Source: Microbacterium sp. MYb45 | Lineage (GTDB): Bacteria > Actinomycetota > Actinomycetes > Actinomycetales > Microbacteriaceae | Length of the DNA: 64,000 nt | Direction of reading: 5' to 3' | NCBI RefSeq assembly: GCF_002979655.1 | Contig: NZ_PCPG01000006.1 | Span: forward strand, 1 to 64,000 | Shown: piece after piece, positions 16,091 through 24,039 of the stretch | How the letters are laid out: every line of letters begins with the position of its first letter | Numbering within the stretch: position 1 is the first letter of the stretch | The notes under the pieces: generated by a model | The model's input: the letters and a program-made list of their open reading frames with translations, nothing else | Told to the model about the DNA's origin: nothing | The model's database searches: none | Program-made: the position numbers and the translations under genes

Positions 16091-16590
16091 ACCTCCAGGT
16101 GCGCCCCGCCACCCCGGACGACCTGTCCGGGGTGCTCGAGGTGTTCCTCGCGTGCTGGCGGGAGAGCTACCGGGGTGTGCTCCCCGACGCGGCGATCGAC
16201 GCGATGACGGATGAGCGGGCCGAGGCGCTGTGGCGCCGGGTGCTCGCCGATCCGGTGGGCGTCGTGCTCGTCGCCGAGCGCGACGGCGAGATCGTCGGGA
16301 TCACCCGGTACGCCGCGACGCCGGGCGCGGGTGGCCGCATCGACGGCGCCGTGCACTCGCTGTACGTCTCGCCGCGGGCCCACGGGGGCGGGATCGGCGG
16401 CGCGCTGCTGACTCAGGCGACGGCGGAGCTGCAGGATGCCGGGGCCGAGGCCGCGACGCTCTGGGTGTTCGCGGCGAACGCCCCGTCGATCGGCTTCTAC
16501 GAGGCCAAGGGGTGGCGCGCCGACGGAGCCACCCGCACGCAGCCCGAGTTCGGTGAGCCCGAACAGCGCATGCGCAGGGGGTGGACATGA
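16087..16590 (+). CDS. GNAT-family N-acetyltransferase in the recycling operon
   Basis: A 167-residue single-domain GNAT protein. Motif A reads LYVSPRAHGGGIGGALL (acetyl-CoA pyrophosphate loop), and the later ANAPSIGFYEAKGWRADG is the usual C-terminal motif. It begins with GTG overlapping the anmK stop, and its stop overlaps the ATG of the next gene, so it is embedded in the operon. A role in acetylating a recycled amino sugar or peptide amine is plausible from context, but nothing in the sequence fixes the substrate. Confidence 0.88.
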   Translation: MNLQVRPATPDDLSGVLEVFLACWRESYRGVLPDAAIDAMTDERAEALWRRVLADPVGVVLVAERDGEIVGITRYAATPGAGGRIDGAVHSLYVSPRAHGGGIGGALLTQATAELQDAGAEAATLWVFAANAPSIGFYEAKGWRADGATRTQPEFGEPEQRMRRGWT

Positions 16591-17702
16591 CCGCCGCCGC
16601 GGCCGTCGCCGCCGTCCTCGCCACGGACTCCGCGCCGCGCGGCGCCGTCGCGGGTGTCGTCACCGATGCCGGGCGCGACATCGCCGCGGGCGGCCTGGCC
16701 GATCTCGCCGGAACGCCGATGACGACCGGGACCGCGTTCGACATCGCCTCGGTGTCGAAGGTCGCCGCGACCACGACCGCGATCCTGCGACTCGTCAGCC
16801 GTGGTGAGGTGGGCTTCGACGATCCGGTCGACCGCTTCGTCCCCGGCACGTCCTGTGCGCCGGGAACGACCGCGCGTCACCTGCTGCAGCACCGCGCGGG
16901 TCTGTGGGAGTGGCAGCCGCTCTACCTCGATCACGCACACGCCGCCGACCCCGGGGCCGCGGCCGACGCGATCCCGCTCCGCTACGGCCTCGACGAGGGC
17001 CGTCACTACTCCGACCTCGGATTCCTGCTCCTCGGCCGCATCATCGCCGCCGTCACCGGGCTGCCCCTGGACGCCGCCGTCCGCGAGCTCGTGACCGTAC
17101 CCCTCGGGCTCGACCGCACAGGATACGGCCCGGTCACCGCGCCCGTCGCCTCGTCGTCGGTCGGTGACGCCGCCGAACGCCGCATGGTCGCGACCGGTGA
17201 GCCCTATCCGATCCTCGCCGCCGACCGCACATTCGCCTGGCGCGAGGGCGAGATCACAGGCAGCGTGAACGACGGCAACAGCTTCCATGCGTTCGGCGGG
17301 ATCTCCGGACACGCCGGGCTCTTCAGCACCGCCGACGACCTGCTCACCCTGGGTGCTGCACTCGCCGCTCCCGAGCGGCATCCCGAGCTGTGGCATCCGA
17401 ATGCGACAGCCGACCTGTTCCGCGACGGACCCGACGCCGGGCAGGCGCTGGGCTGGCGCAGCGACACGGTCGCGGTCGGCGGCCGACCGACCCGGATGCT
17501 CTGGCACCCGGGCTTCACGGGCTGCGCGCTGGGATTGGTGCCGGGCACCGGCACCGCCGCGGTCCTGTTGAGCAACCGCCTCTTCGCCCCCGAACCCGCG
17601 CCGACCGAGGCGCTGTGGCGCACGGCGCTCCCCGCACTCCTGGGTGACAACGATCTGGGCGGCAACGACCTGGACGACAACGAAGGAACGAGAACACCAT
17701 GA
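16587..17702 (+). CDS. Serine beta-lactamase-family hydrolase (YbbE/AmiE-like)
   Basis: A 371-residue class-C beta-lactamase-fold hydrolase without a signal peptide, so probably cytoplasmic. The catalytic S55-V-S-K58 sits in FDIASVSKVAATT, the second motif is Y141-S-D143 in HYSDLGF, and the KTG-equivalent is in LWHPGFTGCALGLV. In Bacillus subtilis the similar YbbE (AmiE) works beside MurQ as an N-acetylmuramyl-L-alanine amidase in muropeptide rescue. By context this protein may strip peptides from imported muropeptides before AnmK or MurQ act. ATG at 16587 is preferred over GTG at 16581 because it gives an ATGA overlap and a better-spaced AGGGGG. Confidence 0.85.
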   Translation: MTAAAAVAAVLATDSAPRGAVAGVVTDAGRDIAAGGLADLAGTPMTTGTAFDIASVSKVAATTTAILRLVSRGEVGFDDPVDRFVPGTSCAPGTTARHLLQHRAGLWEWQPLYLDHAHAADPGAAADAIPLRYGLDEGRHYSDLGFLLLGRIIAAVTGLPLDAAVRELVTVPLGLDRTGYGPVTAPVASSSVGDAAERRMVATGEPYPILAADRTFAWREGEITGSVNDGNSFHAFGGISGHAGLFSTADDLLTLGAALAAPERHPELWHPNATADLFRDGPDAGQALGWRSDTVAVGGRPTRMLWHPGFTGCALGLVPGTGTAAVLLSNRLFAPEPAPTEALWRTALPALLGDNDLGGNDLDDNEGTRTP

Positions 17703-19327
17703 GCACCACCGAGCCCGTGCTGAGCATCAGCGGCCTCGCCGTCGCCTTCCGAACCGGTTCCGAGCTGGTCACCGCCATCAGCGACATCAGCATCGACGTC
17801 GCCGCCGGTGAGACCGTCGCGATCGTCGGGGAGTCCGGGTCGGGCAAGTCGACCACCGCCGCCGCTGTCAACCGTCTGTTGCCCGAGAACGGGGTGATCA
17901 CCGCCGGCAGCATCCGCTTCGACGGGCGCGAGCTGACCGATCTGCCCGAGAACGCGATGGTCTCCCTGCGCGGTGCCGGGATCGGCCTCGTGCCGCAGGA
18001 CCCGATGTCGAACCTCAACCCGCTCATGCGCGTGGGCGAGCAGATCGGCGAGGCGCTCGAGGTGCACGGCCACACCCACGGCGATGCCACGAAGGCACGG
18101 GTCGTCGAGCTGCTCGAGATGGTGGGGATCGCGGATGCCGCGCAGCGGGCGCACCAGTACCCGCACGAGTTCTCGGGCGGTATGCGCCAGCGCGTGCTGA
18201 TCGCGATGGGGCTCGCCTGCAAGCCGCGCCTGCTGATCGCCGACGAGCCCACCTCGGCCCTCGACGTGACCGTGCAGCGGCGCATCCTGGACCAGCTCGA
18301 TGCGCTCACCGATGACCTCGGCACCGCCGTGTTCCTCATCACGCACGACCTGGCCCTCGCTGCCGAGCGCGCCGACCGCATCGTCGTGATGTTCCGCGGT
18401 CACATCGTGGAGGAGGGCACCTCGGCCGAGGTGCTCGGCAACCCGCAGCACGAGTACACGAAGCAGCTGCTCGCCGCGGCGCCGAGCCTCGCCTCCCGCC
18501 GCGAAGCCCTGCCGCAGCGCGAGGCCGCTACCGGGACGCCGTTCGTCGAGATCCGCGACCTCCGCAAGGAGTTCGCCCTCCGTTCCCCCAAGGCGGGCGA
18601 GCCGCAGACGTTCACCGCGGTCGACGGGGTGAGCTTCGAGATCCGTCGCGGCACCACCGTCTCGATCGTGGGCGAGTCCGGCTCGGGCAAGTCGACCACC
18701 GCGAACATGGTGCTCGGCCTCGAGGACGCCACGTCGGGATCGATCCTGTTCGACGGGCTCGACCTGACCACGCTCCGCCGTAAGGAGCTGTTTGCGCTGC
18801 GCCGCCGTGTGCAGCCGGTGTTCCAGAACCCCTACGCCTCGCTCGACCCCCGTTACACGGTCGAGCAGTCGATCGCCGAGCCGCTGCGGGTGCACCGCAT
18901 CGGCACCGCGGCCACGCGTCACGCGCGCGTGCTCGAGCTGCTGGAGCAGGTCGCCCTGCCCGCGGCGATGGCCGAGCGCCTGCCGCACGAGCTGTCGGGC
19001 GGTCAGCGCCAGCGCGTCGCGATCGCCCGGGCGCTCGCGCTCGAACCCGAACTCGTGGTGCTCGACGAGGCCGTGTCGGCGCTCGACGTGCTCGTGCAGG
19101 CGCAGATCCTCGACCTGCTCGCCGACCTGCAGAAGCGCCTGGGCCTGAGCTACCTGTTCATCAGCCACGACCTCGCGGTCGTGCGGATGATCTCCGACGA
19201 GGTGCATGTCATGCAGCGCGGCGTCGTGGTCGAGAGCGGCACCCCCGAGCGCATCTTCGACGACCCGCAGCATCCCTACACCCGCGAGCTCCTCGCCGCG
19301 ATCCCCGGAGCGTCGCTGGCGTCCTGA
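17699..19327 (+). CDS. Double ATPase of the peptide/muropeptide ABC importer (DppD-DppF fusion)
   Basis: A 542-residue protein with two complete ABC domains in one chain. Domain 1 (about 1-260) has Walker A GESGSGKST, signature FSGGMRQRVL and Walker B LLIADEPTSALD. Domain 2 (about 275-540) repeats GESGSGKST, LSGGQRQRVAI and LVVLDEAVSALD. Each domain ends with the oligopeptide-type PQHEYTKQLLAA or PQHPYTRELLAA tail. It powers the importer whose other parts are encoded at the start of the operon. The ATG overlaps the previous stop. It is the last gene of the operon; no clear terminator follows in the 20-base gap. Confidence 0.93.
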   Translation: MSTTEPVLSISGLAVAFRTGSELVTAISDISIDVAAGETVAIVGESGSGKSTTAAAVNRLLPENGVITAGSIRFDGRELTDLPENAMVSLRGAGIGLVPQDPMSNLNPLMRVGEQIGEALEVHGHTHGDATKARVVELLEMVGIADAAQRAHQYPHEFSGGMRQRVLIAMGLACKPRLLIADEPTSALDVTVQRRILDQLDALTDDLGTAVFLITHDLALAAERADRIVVMFRGHIVEEGTSAEVLGNPQHEYTKQLLAAAPSLASRREALPQREAATGTPFVEIRDLRKEFALRSPKAGEPQTFTAVDGVSFEIRRGTTVSIVGESGSGKSTTANMVLGLEDATSGSILFDGLDLTTLRRKELFALRRRVQPVFQNPYASLDPRYTVEQSIAEPLRVHRIGTAATRHARVLELLEQVALPAAMAERLPHELSGGQRQRVAIARALALEPELVVLDEAVSALDVLVQAQILDLLADLQKRLGLSYLFISHDLAVVRMISDEVHVMQRGVVVESGTPERIFDDPQHPYTRELLAAIPGASLAS

Positions 19328-19347
19328 CCAGGTGGCAGGCTCCGGGG

Positions 19348-19515
19348 TCAGCGGGACTTGTCGTCGTCGTCCCAGGGGCCTTCCCACCAGCCGGCGCGGC
19401 CGTCGTCCGAGCCACCGCGTCCGCGGCGGGAGCGGACGAACTGCACGACGAACACGGTCAGCGAACTGAGCAGGATCAGGAAGACCACCAGGAACAGCAC
19501 GTCGCTCTGATTCAT
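19348..19515 (-). CDS. Small single-pass membrane protein
   Basis: A 55-residue protein with one hydrophobic helix (about 5-27, VLFLVVFLILLSSLTVFVVQ), an arginine-rich stretch, and a tryptophan- and aspartate-rich tail AGWWEGPWDDDDKSR. The positive-inside rule would place the tail in the cytoplasm. Its ATG overlaps the YdeI-type stop by four bases, which supports it as a real coupled gene. No family recognised. Confidence 0.65.
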   Translation of the reverse strand: MNQSDVLFLVVFLILLSSLTVFVVQFVRSRRGRGGSDDGRAGWWEGPWDDDDKSR

Positions 19516-20090
19516 GGGCGTTTCCCCTCCGCGGCATCCGCCACGATCTTCGCGATGCGGGCCGCCCGGGTCTCCGGGCGCTTGGCCATCGCGATGTGCG
19601 TGAGTCCGAACTTCTTGACCGACTTCGGAAACGCATCCCAGTTCTCGCGCGCGGCGGGCACCGCGTCGAGTGCGGCGGCGAACTCCTCCGGTTCGGTACC
19701 GGCCTCCGGGCCGTCGAGCATGGTCCACGAGCCGTTCGCCTTCGCGACCTCGAGCACACGGATGCCGGCCGGAGCGAGCATCCCCTCCGCCTCGAGTTCC
19801 GCGATCCGCGCCTTGTTCGTCGCCGCCCAGCCGCTGCCGGGGCGGCGCGGGGAGAACCACTGCCCGTTGGCGCGGTCGTCGGTCCCGTCGTCGAAGACAC
19901 GCACGGGGCCATCGATCCATCCGAAGCACAGCGCCTGCCGCACGGCATCCTCGTAGCCGACGTCGTCGGACGAGCCGCGCACGCTCAGCAACCAGACGCC
20001 CGCCGCGCGCTCGTGGTTCGCCTCGAGCCAGGCGCGCCAGGCCGCGGCGTCCGCCGCCCTGAGCCGTTCACCCTCGTCGAGTGCGCCCAT
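19512..20090 (-). CDS. YdeI/OmpD-associated family protein
   Basis: A 192-residue soluble protein of the YdeI family. Family features are EDAVRQALCFGWIDGPVRVF, the RRPGSGWAATNKARIAELE segment and the C-terminal KKFGLTHIAMAKRPETRAARI. The biochemical role of this family is not established; some members are linked to resistance to peptides or bacteriocins. It lies 3 bases after the NagD-type phosphatase and overlaps the small membrane protein, so three genes form one unit. Confidence 0.8.
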   Translation of the reverse strand: MGALDEGERLRAADAAAWRAWLEANHERAAGVWLLSVRGSSDDVGYEDAVRQALCFGWIDGPVRVFDDGTDDRANGQWFSPRRPGSGWAATNKARIAELEAEGMLAPAGIRVLEVAKANGSWTMLDGPEAGTEPEEFAAALDAVPAARENWDAFPKSVKKFGLTHIAMAKRPETRAARIAKIVADAAEGKRP

Positions 20091-20093
20091 CGG

Positions 20094-20906
20094 CTACTTC
20101 TTGATCTTGACCGTCGTGATCGTCTCGGTGATCCGCGGGAGCAGGTCGGCGACCGACTGCACGATCTCATCCGGGCGGAACGGGTACTTCTCGATCTCGG
20201 CCTGGTCGCTGATGCCGGTGAGCACCAGGATCGTGTGCAGACCCGCCTCGATGCCGGCGACGACGTCGGTGTCCATGCGGTCGCCGATCATGCCGGTGCG
20301 CTTCGAGTGCGCGCCGATCTTGTTCAGGGCCGAGCGGAACATCATCGGGTTCGGCTTGCCGACCACGTACGGCTCCTTGCCGGTGGCCTTCGTGATGAGC
20401 GCGGCGATGGCGCCCGTCGCGGGCAGCGGTCCGTCGGCGCTCGGGCCCGTGGCATCCGGGTTCGTCACGATGAAGCGCGCGCCGCCGATGATGAGGCGGA
20501 TGGCCTTCGTGATCGCCTCGAACGAGTAATTGCGCGTCTCGCCCACGACCACGAAATCGGGGTTGGTCTCGGTCATGATGAAACCCGCATCGTGCAGTGC
20601 GGTGAGGATGCCGGCCTCGCCGATCACGAAGGCAGAGCCCCCGGGGAGCTGCTGCTTGAGGAAGTCGGCGGTCGCGAGGGCCGAGGTCCAGATGCGCTCC
20701 TCCGGCACGTGCAGTCCGCTGGTGCGGAGGCGAGCCGACAGGTCGCGAGCGGTGAAGATCGAGTTGTTCGTCAGCACCAGGTACGGGATGCTCGCGCTCT
20801 CCCAACCGGCGAGCAGTTCGGATGCTCCGGGGATGGCGTCGTTCTCATGGACGAGCACGCCGTCCATGTCGGTGAGCCAGCATTCGATGTCGTCACGTTG
20901 AGCCAT
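20094..20906 (-). CDS. NagD-like HAD-IIA phosphatase
   Basis: A 270-residue HAD-IIA phosphatase. Motif I is LTD13-M-D15-GVLVHEN, the VLTNNS motif II follows, the cap contains FVVVGETRNYSFEAIT, and motif IV is MIGDRMDTDVVAGIEAG. Relatives dephosphorylate nucleotides, p-nitrophenyl phosphate or glycerol phosphate; the natural substrate is uncertain. ATG at 20906 is preferred over GTG at 20912 because a -10 hexamer lies 6 bases before it if transcription is leaderless. It heads an operon with the YdeI-type gene. Confidence 0.88.
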   Translation of the reverse strand: MAQRDDIECWLTDMDGVLVHENDAIPGASELLAGWESASIPYLVLTNNSIFTARDLSARLRTSGLHVPEERIWTSALATADFLKQQLPGGSAFVIGEAGILTALHDAGFIMTETNPDFVVVGETRNYSFEAITKAIRLIIGGARFIVTNPDATGPSADGPLPATGAIAALITKATGKEPYVVGKPNPMMFRSALNKIGAHSKRTGMIGDRMDTDVVAGIEAGLHTILVLTGISDQAEIEKYPFRPDEIVQSVADLLPRITETITTVKIKK

Positions 20907-20912
20907 GTGCAC

Positions 20913-20918
20913 AGCCTA
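20913..20918 (-). promoter_or_regulatory. -10 hexamer of the NagD-like gene
   Basis: Reads TAGGCT on the minus strand, 6 bases before ATG 20906. Confidence 0.5.
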
Positions 20919-20959
20919 GAGGCCCCAGGCGACGCGCACCTGACCGTGTTGCGGGGGAG

Positions 20960-21592
20960 CTAGGCGCTGAGCCAGACGACCTGTGCCGCGCCTTCGGGCA
21001 GCGCCGTCTGCGCGCCGTCGATCTCCACCCCGGATGCCGTCACCGTGACGGTCGATGCGACCGCCAGGCCCAGCGCCTCGAGAGATCGCAGCAGCTCGGG
21101 GTCGCGGTCGTCGACGCGCAGCACCCGTCCCGCGTGCCCGGCCGGCGCGTCGGCGAGGAGCACGAAGGGCTCGCGCTCGATGTGACCTTCGGCATCGGGG
21201 ATCGCATCGCCGTGCGGGTCGAAGCGCGGGCGTCCCAGTCGGGCGTCGATGCCCTCCAGCAGCCGGTCGCTGATGGTGTGCTCGAGCACCTCGGCCTCGT
21301 CGTGCACCTCGTCCCAGCCGTAGTCGAACTCCTGCACCAGCCAGGTCTCGATCAGGCGGTGCCGGCGCACCATCGCGAGCGCGCGCAGGGTTCCGGCATC
21401 CGTCAGCCGCACCGCACCGTAGGGCACGTGCGAGACGAGACCCGCGGCGGCGAGCTTCTTCACCATCTCGGTGACAGAGGACGGGGCGATGCCGAGCTTC
21501 GCGGCGAGCACCGAGGGAGTGATCGGTGCGTCCTGCCACTCGGTGTGCGCGTAGACGGTCTTCAGATAGTCGTCAGCTGCAGGGGATGCCAC
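20960..21592 (-). CDS. mntR: DtxR/MntR-family metal-dependent repressor
   Basis: A 210-residue regulator. The N-terminal winged helix (about 5-65) includes LAAKLGIAPSSVTEMVKKLA. The metal-binding and dimerisation domain (about 75-130) has the family spacing HRLIETWLVQEF then WDEVHDEAEVLEHTISD. A C-terminal SH3-like domain follows, as in DtxR, IdeR and long MntR proteins. Manganese is inferred as the effector because mntH lies close by with two matching operator boxes; iron cannot be excluded. It starts with GTG and has its own -10 hexamer. Confidence 0.87.
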   Translation of the reverse strand: MASPAADDYLKTVYAHTEWQDAPITPSVLAAKLGIAPSSVTEMVKKLAAAGLVSHVPYGAVRLTDAGTLRALAMVRRHRLIETWLVQEFDYGWDEVHDEAEVLEHTISDRLLEGIDARLGRPRFDPHGDAIPDAEGHIEREPFVLLADAPAGHAGRVLRVDDRDPELLRSLEALGLAVASTVTVTASGVEIDGAQTALPEGAAQVVWLSA

Positions 21593-21598
21593 CGGACC

Positions 21599-21604
21599 AG
21601 CTTA
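21599..21604 (-). promoter_or_regulatory. -10 hexamer of the MntR-type gene
   Basis: Reads TAAGCT on the minus strand, 6 bases before GTG 21592. It sits inside the 14-base gap to the previous gene. Confidence 0.45.
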
Positions 21605-21606
21605 GG

Positions 21607-21906
21607 TCAGCTCGTCGCGGCGGCCAGCAGGCTGTACGCGGCCTGACCCGCGAAGAACAGGACCAGGAAGCCGAGGAGGGCGGCGGCCAACGAGAGCCGG
21701 CCGTCGAACCCCTCGATCTCGGCGATGCCGATCTTGCGCGCGCGGAACGCCAGCACGAGAGTGGCGACGCCCAGGGCCAGCTGCACCCACGGGCTGCCGA
21801 GGCCGATGACCTTCGGGAACGCGATCAGCAGGCCGCCGATCACGCCCGTCGCGAGACCGATCCAGGTGAGGATGCGGACGTTGCGGCGGGCGTTATCGGC
21901 AGACAT
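21607..21906 (-). CDS. Small membrane protein with about three helices
   Basis: A 99-residue hydrophobic protein with segments near 12-30 (ILTWIGLATGVIGGLLIAF), 38-53 and 70-95, and a polar RARKIGIAEIEGFDGR loop between the second and third. It lies between mntH and mntR on the same strand, with its own -10 hexamer 7 bases before the ATG. The setting hints at a link to metal homeostasis, but no MntR-type box is seen in front of it. Family not recognised. Confidence 0.7.
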   Translation of the reverse strand: MSADNARRNVRILTWIGLATGVIGGLLIAFPKVIGLGSPWVQLALGVATLVLAFRARKIGIAEIEGFDGRLSLAAALLGFLVLFFAGQAAYSLLAAATS

Positions 21907-21913
21907 GCTGTCG

Positions 21914-21919
21914 AGCCTA
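21914..21919 (-). promoter_or_regulatory. -10 hexamer of the 99-residue membrane protein gene
   Basis: Reads TAGGCT on the minus strand, 7 bases before the ATG at 21906. Confidence 0.5.
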
Positions 21920-21926
21920 TCCGGGG

Positions 21927-23195
21927 TCAGGCCCCCGTCAGGACGAGCCAGAGCAGCGCTCCGTTGAGCGCGATCAGCAGCACCGAGGCCACGATGCCGG
22001 CGGCCGTCGTCCAGCGCCGATTGGCCCAGGCGCCGAGGGTGCGTCGCTGCGCGGTGAGCACGACCAGCGGGATCAGGGCGAAGGGGATGCCGAACGAGAG
22101 CACCACCTGGCTGAGCACCAGGGCGAGTGTCGGATCGAAGCCGATGCCGAGGATGATGAGCGCGGGGATCAGCGTGACCAGGCGGCGGGCGAGCAGCGGG
22201 ATGCGCACGTGCAGCAGGCCGTGCATGATCTCGGCTCCCGCGTAGGCGCCCACCGAGGTCGAGGCCAGTCCGGATGCGAGGAGTCCGACGGCGAAGAACG
22301 TCGCGACGACCGGCCCGAGCCCCGCGGCGAGGGCGGCGTGCGCGCCCTCCAGCGAGTCGGTGCCCTCGACGCCGGCGAGGTTCGCGGCGGCGAGCAGCAG
22401 GATGCAGAGGTTCACGGAGCCGGCGATCACCATCGCGATCGATACGTCCCAGCGGGTGGCGGTGAGCAGGCGGCGGATGCGCGAGGTCTCGGTGCGCACC
22501 GCCTCGTCGCCGGCGTGAGCGGTCGTGGCGCCGAAGCGGTCACGGGCGAGGGAGGAGTGCGCGTAGATCGCGTGCGGCATGATCGTCGCGCCGAGGATGG
22601 ATGCGGCCAGCAGTACCGAGCCGGTGTCTTCGAAACGCGGGATCATTCCTCCGAGCACCCCGGCCGGGTCCGGCGGAGCGACGAAGACGCCCGCGACGAA
22701 GCCGACCGTGATGATGACCATGAGCCCGATGATCACGAACTCGAAGGGGCGGGCCCCGCGGCGGGACTGGACCGTGAGCAGGATCATCGAGACCGCGCCG
22801 GTGATGAGTCCGCCCAGCAGCAGCGGCACGTCGAACAGCAGGTTCAGGGCCACGGCGCCGCCGATGACCTCGGCCAGGTCCGTGGCCATGGCGACCAGCT
22901 CGGCCTGCAGCCAGTACGCGCGGCGGGCCCACGGTCGCTTCAACCGCGCGCCCAGCACCTCGGGCAGGCTCTGCCCGGTGACGACGCCCAGCTTCGCGGA
23001 GAGGTACTGGATCAGCCACGCCATGATGTTGCCTGCGAGCACGACCCACACCAGCAGGTAGCCGTACTGGGCCCCCGCGGTCATGTTGCTGGCGACGTTG
23101 CCGGGATCGAGGTACGCGACGCCGGCGACGAGGGCGGGACCGAGCAGCCACAGGCTGCGCGGGGCCCTGGCCGGGGACGCGGTCGGGGTCGTCAT
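21927..23195 (-). CDS. mntH: Nramp-family Mn2+/Fe2+ transporter
   Basis: A 422-residue protein with about 11 membrane helices that imports divalent metal with protons. The metal-site motif DPGN in helix 1 reads GVAYLDPGNVASNM, and the helix 6 motif MPHAIYAHS is also present, so both halves of the metal site are intact. ATG at 23195 is chosen because it begins just before helix 1. A GTG at 23222 would lie inside a regulatory box and is less likely. No good Shine-Dalgarno site is visible. Two MntR-like boxes lie directly upstream, so expression should rise when manganese is low. Confidence 0.94.
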   Translation of the reverse strand: MTTPTASPARAPRSLWLLGPALVAGVAYLDPGNVASNMTAGAQYGYLLVWVVLAGNIMAWLIQYLSAKLGVVTGQSLPEVLGARLKRPWARRAYWLQAELVAMATDLAEVIGGAVALNLLFDVPLLLGGLITGAVSMILLTVQSRRGARPFEFVIIGLMVIITVGFVAGVFVAPPDPAGVLGGMIPRFEDTGSVLLAASILGATIMPHAIYAHSSLARDRFGATTAHAGDEAVRTETSRIRRLLTATRWDVSIAMVIAGSVNLCILLLAAANLAGVEGTDSLEGAHAALAAGLGPVVATFFAVGLLASGLASTSVGAYAGAEIMHGLLHVRIPLLARRLVTLIPALIILGIGFDPTLALVLSQVVLSFGIPFALIPLVVLTAQRRTLGAWANRRWTTAAGIVASVLLIALNGALLWLVLTGA

Positions 23196-23210
23196 CGGAA
23201 GGGAGGAATT

Positions 23211-23226
23211 TTTAGGCACACCGAAA
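23211..23226. promoter_or_regulatory. MntR-like operator 1
   Basis: TTTAGGCACACCGAAA, a 16-base imperfect palindrome 16 bases upstream of the mntH ATG. Arms TTTAGG and CCGAAA differ from perfect symmetry at one pair. It fits the size of DtxR/MntR-family sites. Confidence 0.6.
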
Positions 23227-23238
23227 CCGTAGCGTATT

Positions 23239-23254
23239 TTTCGGCACACCTAAA
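23239..23254. promoter_or_regulatory. MntR-like operator 2
   Basis: TTTCGGCACACCTAAA, the partner of operator 1 with the mismatch on the other arm. The centres of the two sites are 28 bases apart, close to three helical turns. It also lies near the divergent TrmH promoter. Confidence 0.6.
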
Positions 23255-23277
23255 TATCTGGATGTTCGCTCCGGCGA

Positions 23278-23283
23278 TAGCCT
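23278..23283 (+). promoter_or_regulatory. -10 hexamer of the TrmH-family gene
   Basis: Reads TAGCCT, 6 bases before ATG 23290. Confidence 0.5.
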
Positions 23284-23289
23284 GGCGAG

Positions 23290-23970
23290 ATGGATGACGC
23301 CGCTTCGGACCCCTCGCACGCCGACACTCCGGCGGGCCCGACGCGCGGCGGCTCGACTGCCCAGCCCGGCTATGGAGTGGGCCCCTGGCCCGGAGGCGAA
23401 GAGGCGTGGCCCGAGGGGGAGCAGTACGACCCCGAGCTCCTCGCGGCGGGCGACACCCGCAACGTGATCGACCGCTACCGCTACTGGCGGATGGAGGCGA
23501 TCGTCGCCGACCTCGACACTCAGCGGCATCCGTTCCACGTCGCCATCGAGAACTGGCAGCACGACATGAACATCGGATCGATCGTGCGCAGCGCCAACGC
23601 GTTCCTCGCCGACACCGTGCACATCATCGGTCGCCGCCGCTGGAACAAGCGCGGGGCGATGGTCACCGATCGCTACCAGCACGTGGTGCACCACGAAGAC
23701 GTCGAGACCTTCGCCGCCTGGGCTGCGGCGGAGGGCCTCCCGATCATCGCGGTCGACAACGTCGAGGGTGCCGTGCCCGTGGATCGGGCCGATCTCCCGC
23801 AGCGCTGCGTGCTCCTGTTCGGACAGGAGGGACCGGGGCTCTCCGCCGAGGCGCTCGCCGCAGCATCCGCCCACATCGAGATCACCCAGTACGGCTCGAC
23901 GCGCTCGATCAACGCCAGTGCCGCTGCCGCCGTGATCATGTACGAGTGGTGCCGGAGATACGCGGGCTGA
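23290..23970 (+). CDS. TrmH/SpoU-family RNA 2'-O-methyltransferase
   Basis: A 226-residue enzyme of the knotted SPOUT class using S-adenosylmethionine. The three motifs are NIGSIVRSANAF (motif 1, with the catalytic Arg), VLLFGQEGPGLS (motif 2) and TRSINASAAAAVIMYEW (motif 3, the knot). An N-terminal 60-residue extension rich in Pro, Gly and Glu precedes the fold. The RNA target (tRNA or rRNA) cannot be decided from the sequence. It is divergent from mntH, with its promoter next to MntR-like operator 2. Confidence 0.9.
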   Translation: MDDAASDPSHADTPAGPTRGGSTAQPGYGVGPWPGGEEAWPEGEQYDPELLAAGDTRNVIDRYRYWRMEAIVADLDTQRHPFHVAIENWQHDMNIGSIVRSANAFLADTVHIIGRRRWNKRGAMVTDRYQHVVHHEDVETFAAWAAAEGLPIIAVDNVEGAVPVDRADLPQRCVLLFGQEGPGLSAEALAAASAHIEITQYGSTRSINASAAAAVIMYEWCRRYAG

Positions 23971-24010
23971 GCGCCGCCGGAAACCCCTCGACAGGCGGTG
24001 GCTGCGGGCG

Positions 24011-24016
24011 TAGCGT
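24011..24016 (+). promoter_or_regulatory. -10 hexamer of the VOC protein gene
   Basis: Reads TAGCGT. It implies a leader of about 17-20 bases that holds the Shine-Dalgarno GAGGAGG (24028-24034), 5 bases before ATG 24040. Confidence 0.45.
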
Positions 24017-24039
24017 GAGTGCCGATCGAGGAGGTCGAC

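Noticed and set aside
17204..19948. A 914-codon open frame on the minus strand
   Set aside because: It is antisense to the hydrolase and double ATPase genes, which have clear motifs. The translation is Arg/His/Gly-rich, as expected for a shadow frame in high-GC DNA.
24019..24039. Upstream GTG start for the VOC protein
   Set aside because: The GAGGAGG site lies inside that extension, 5 bases before ATG 24040, so the shorter protein is favoured.
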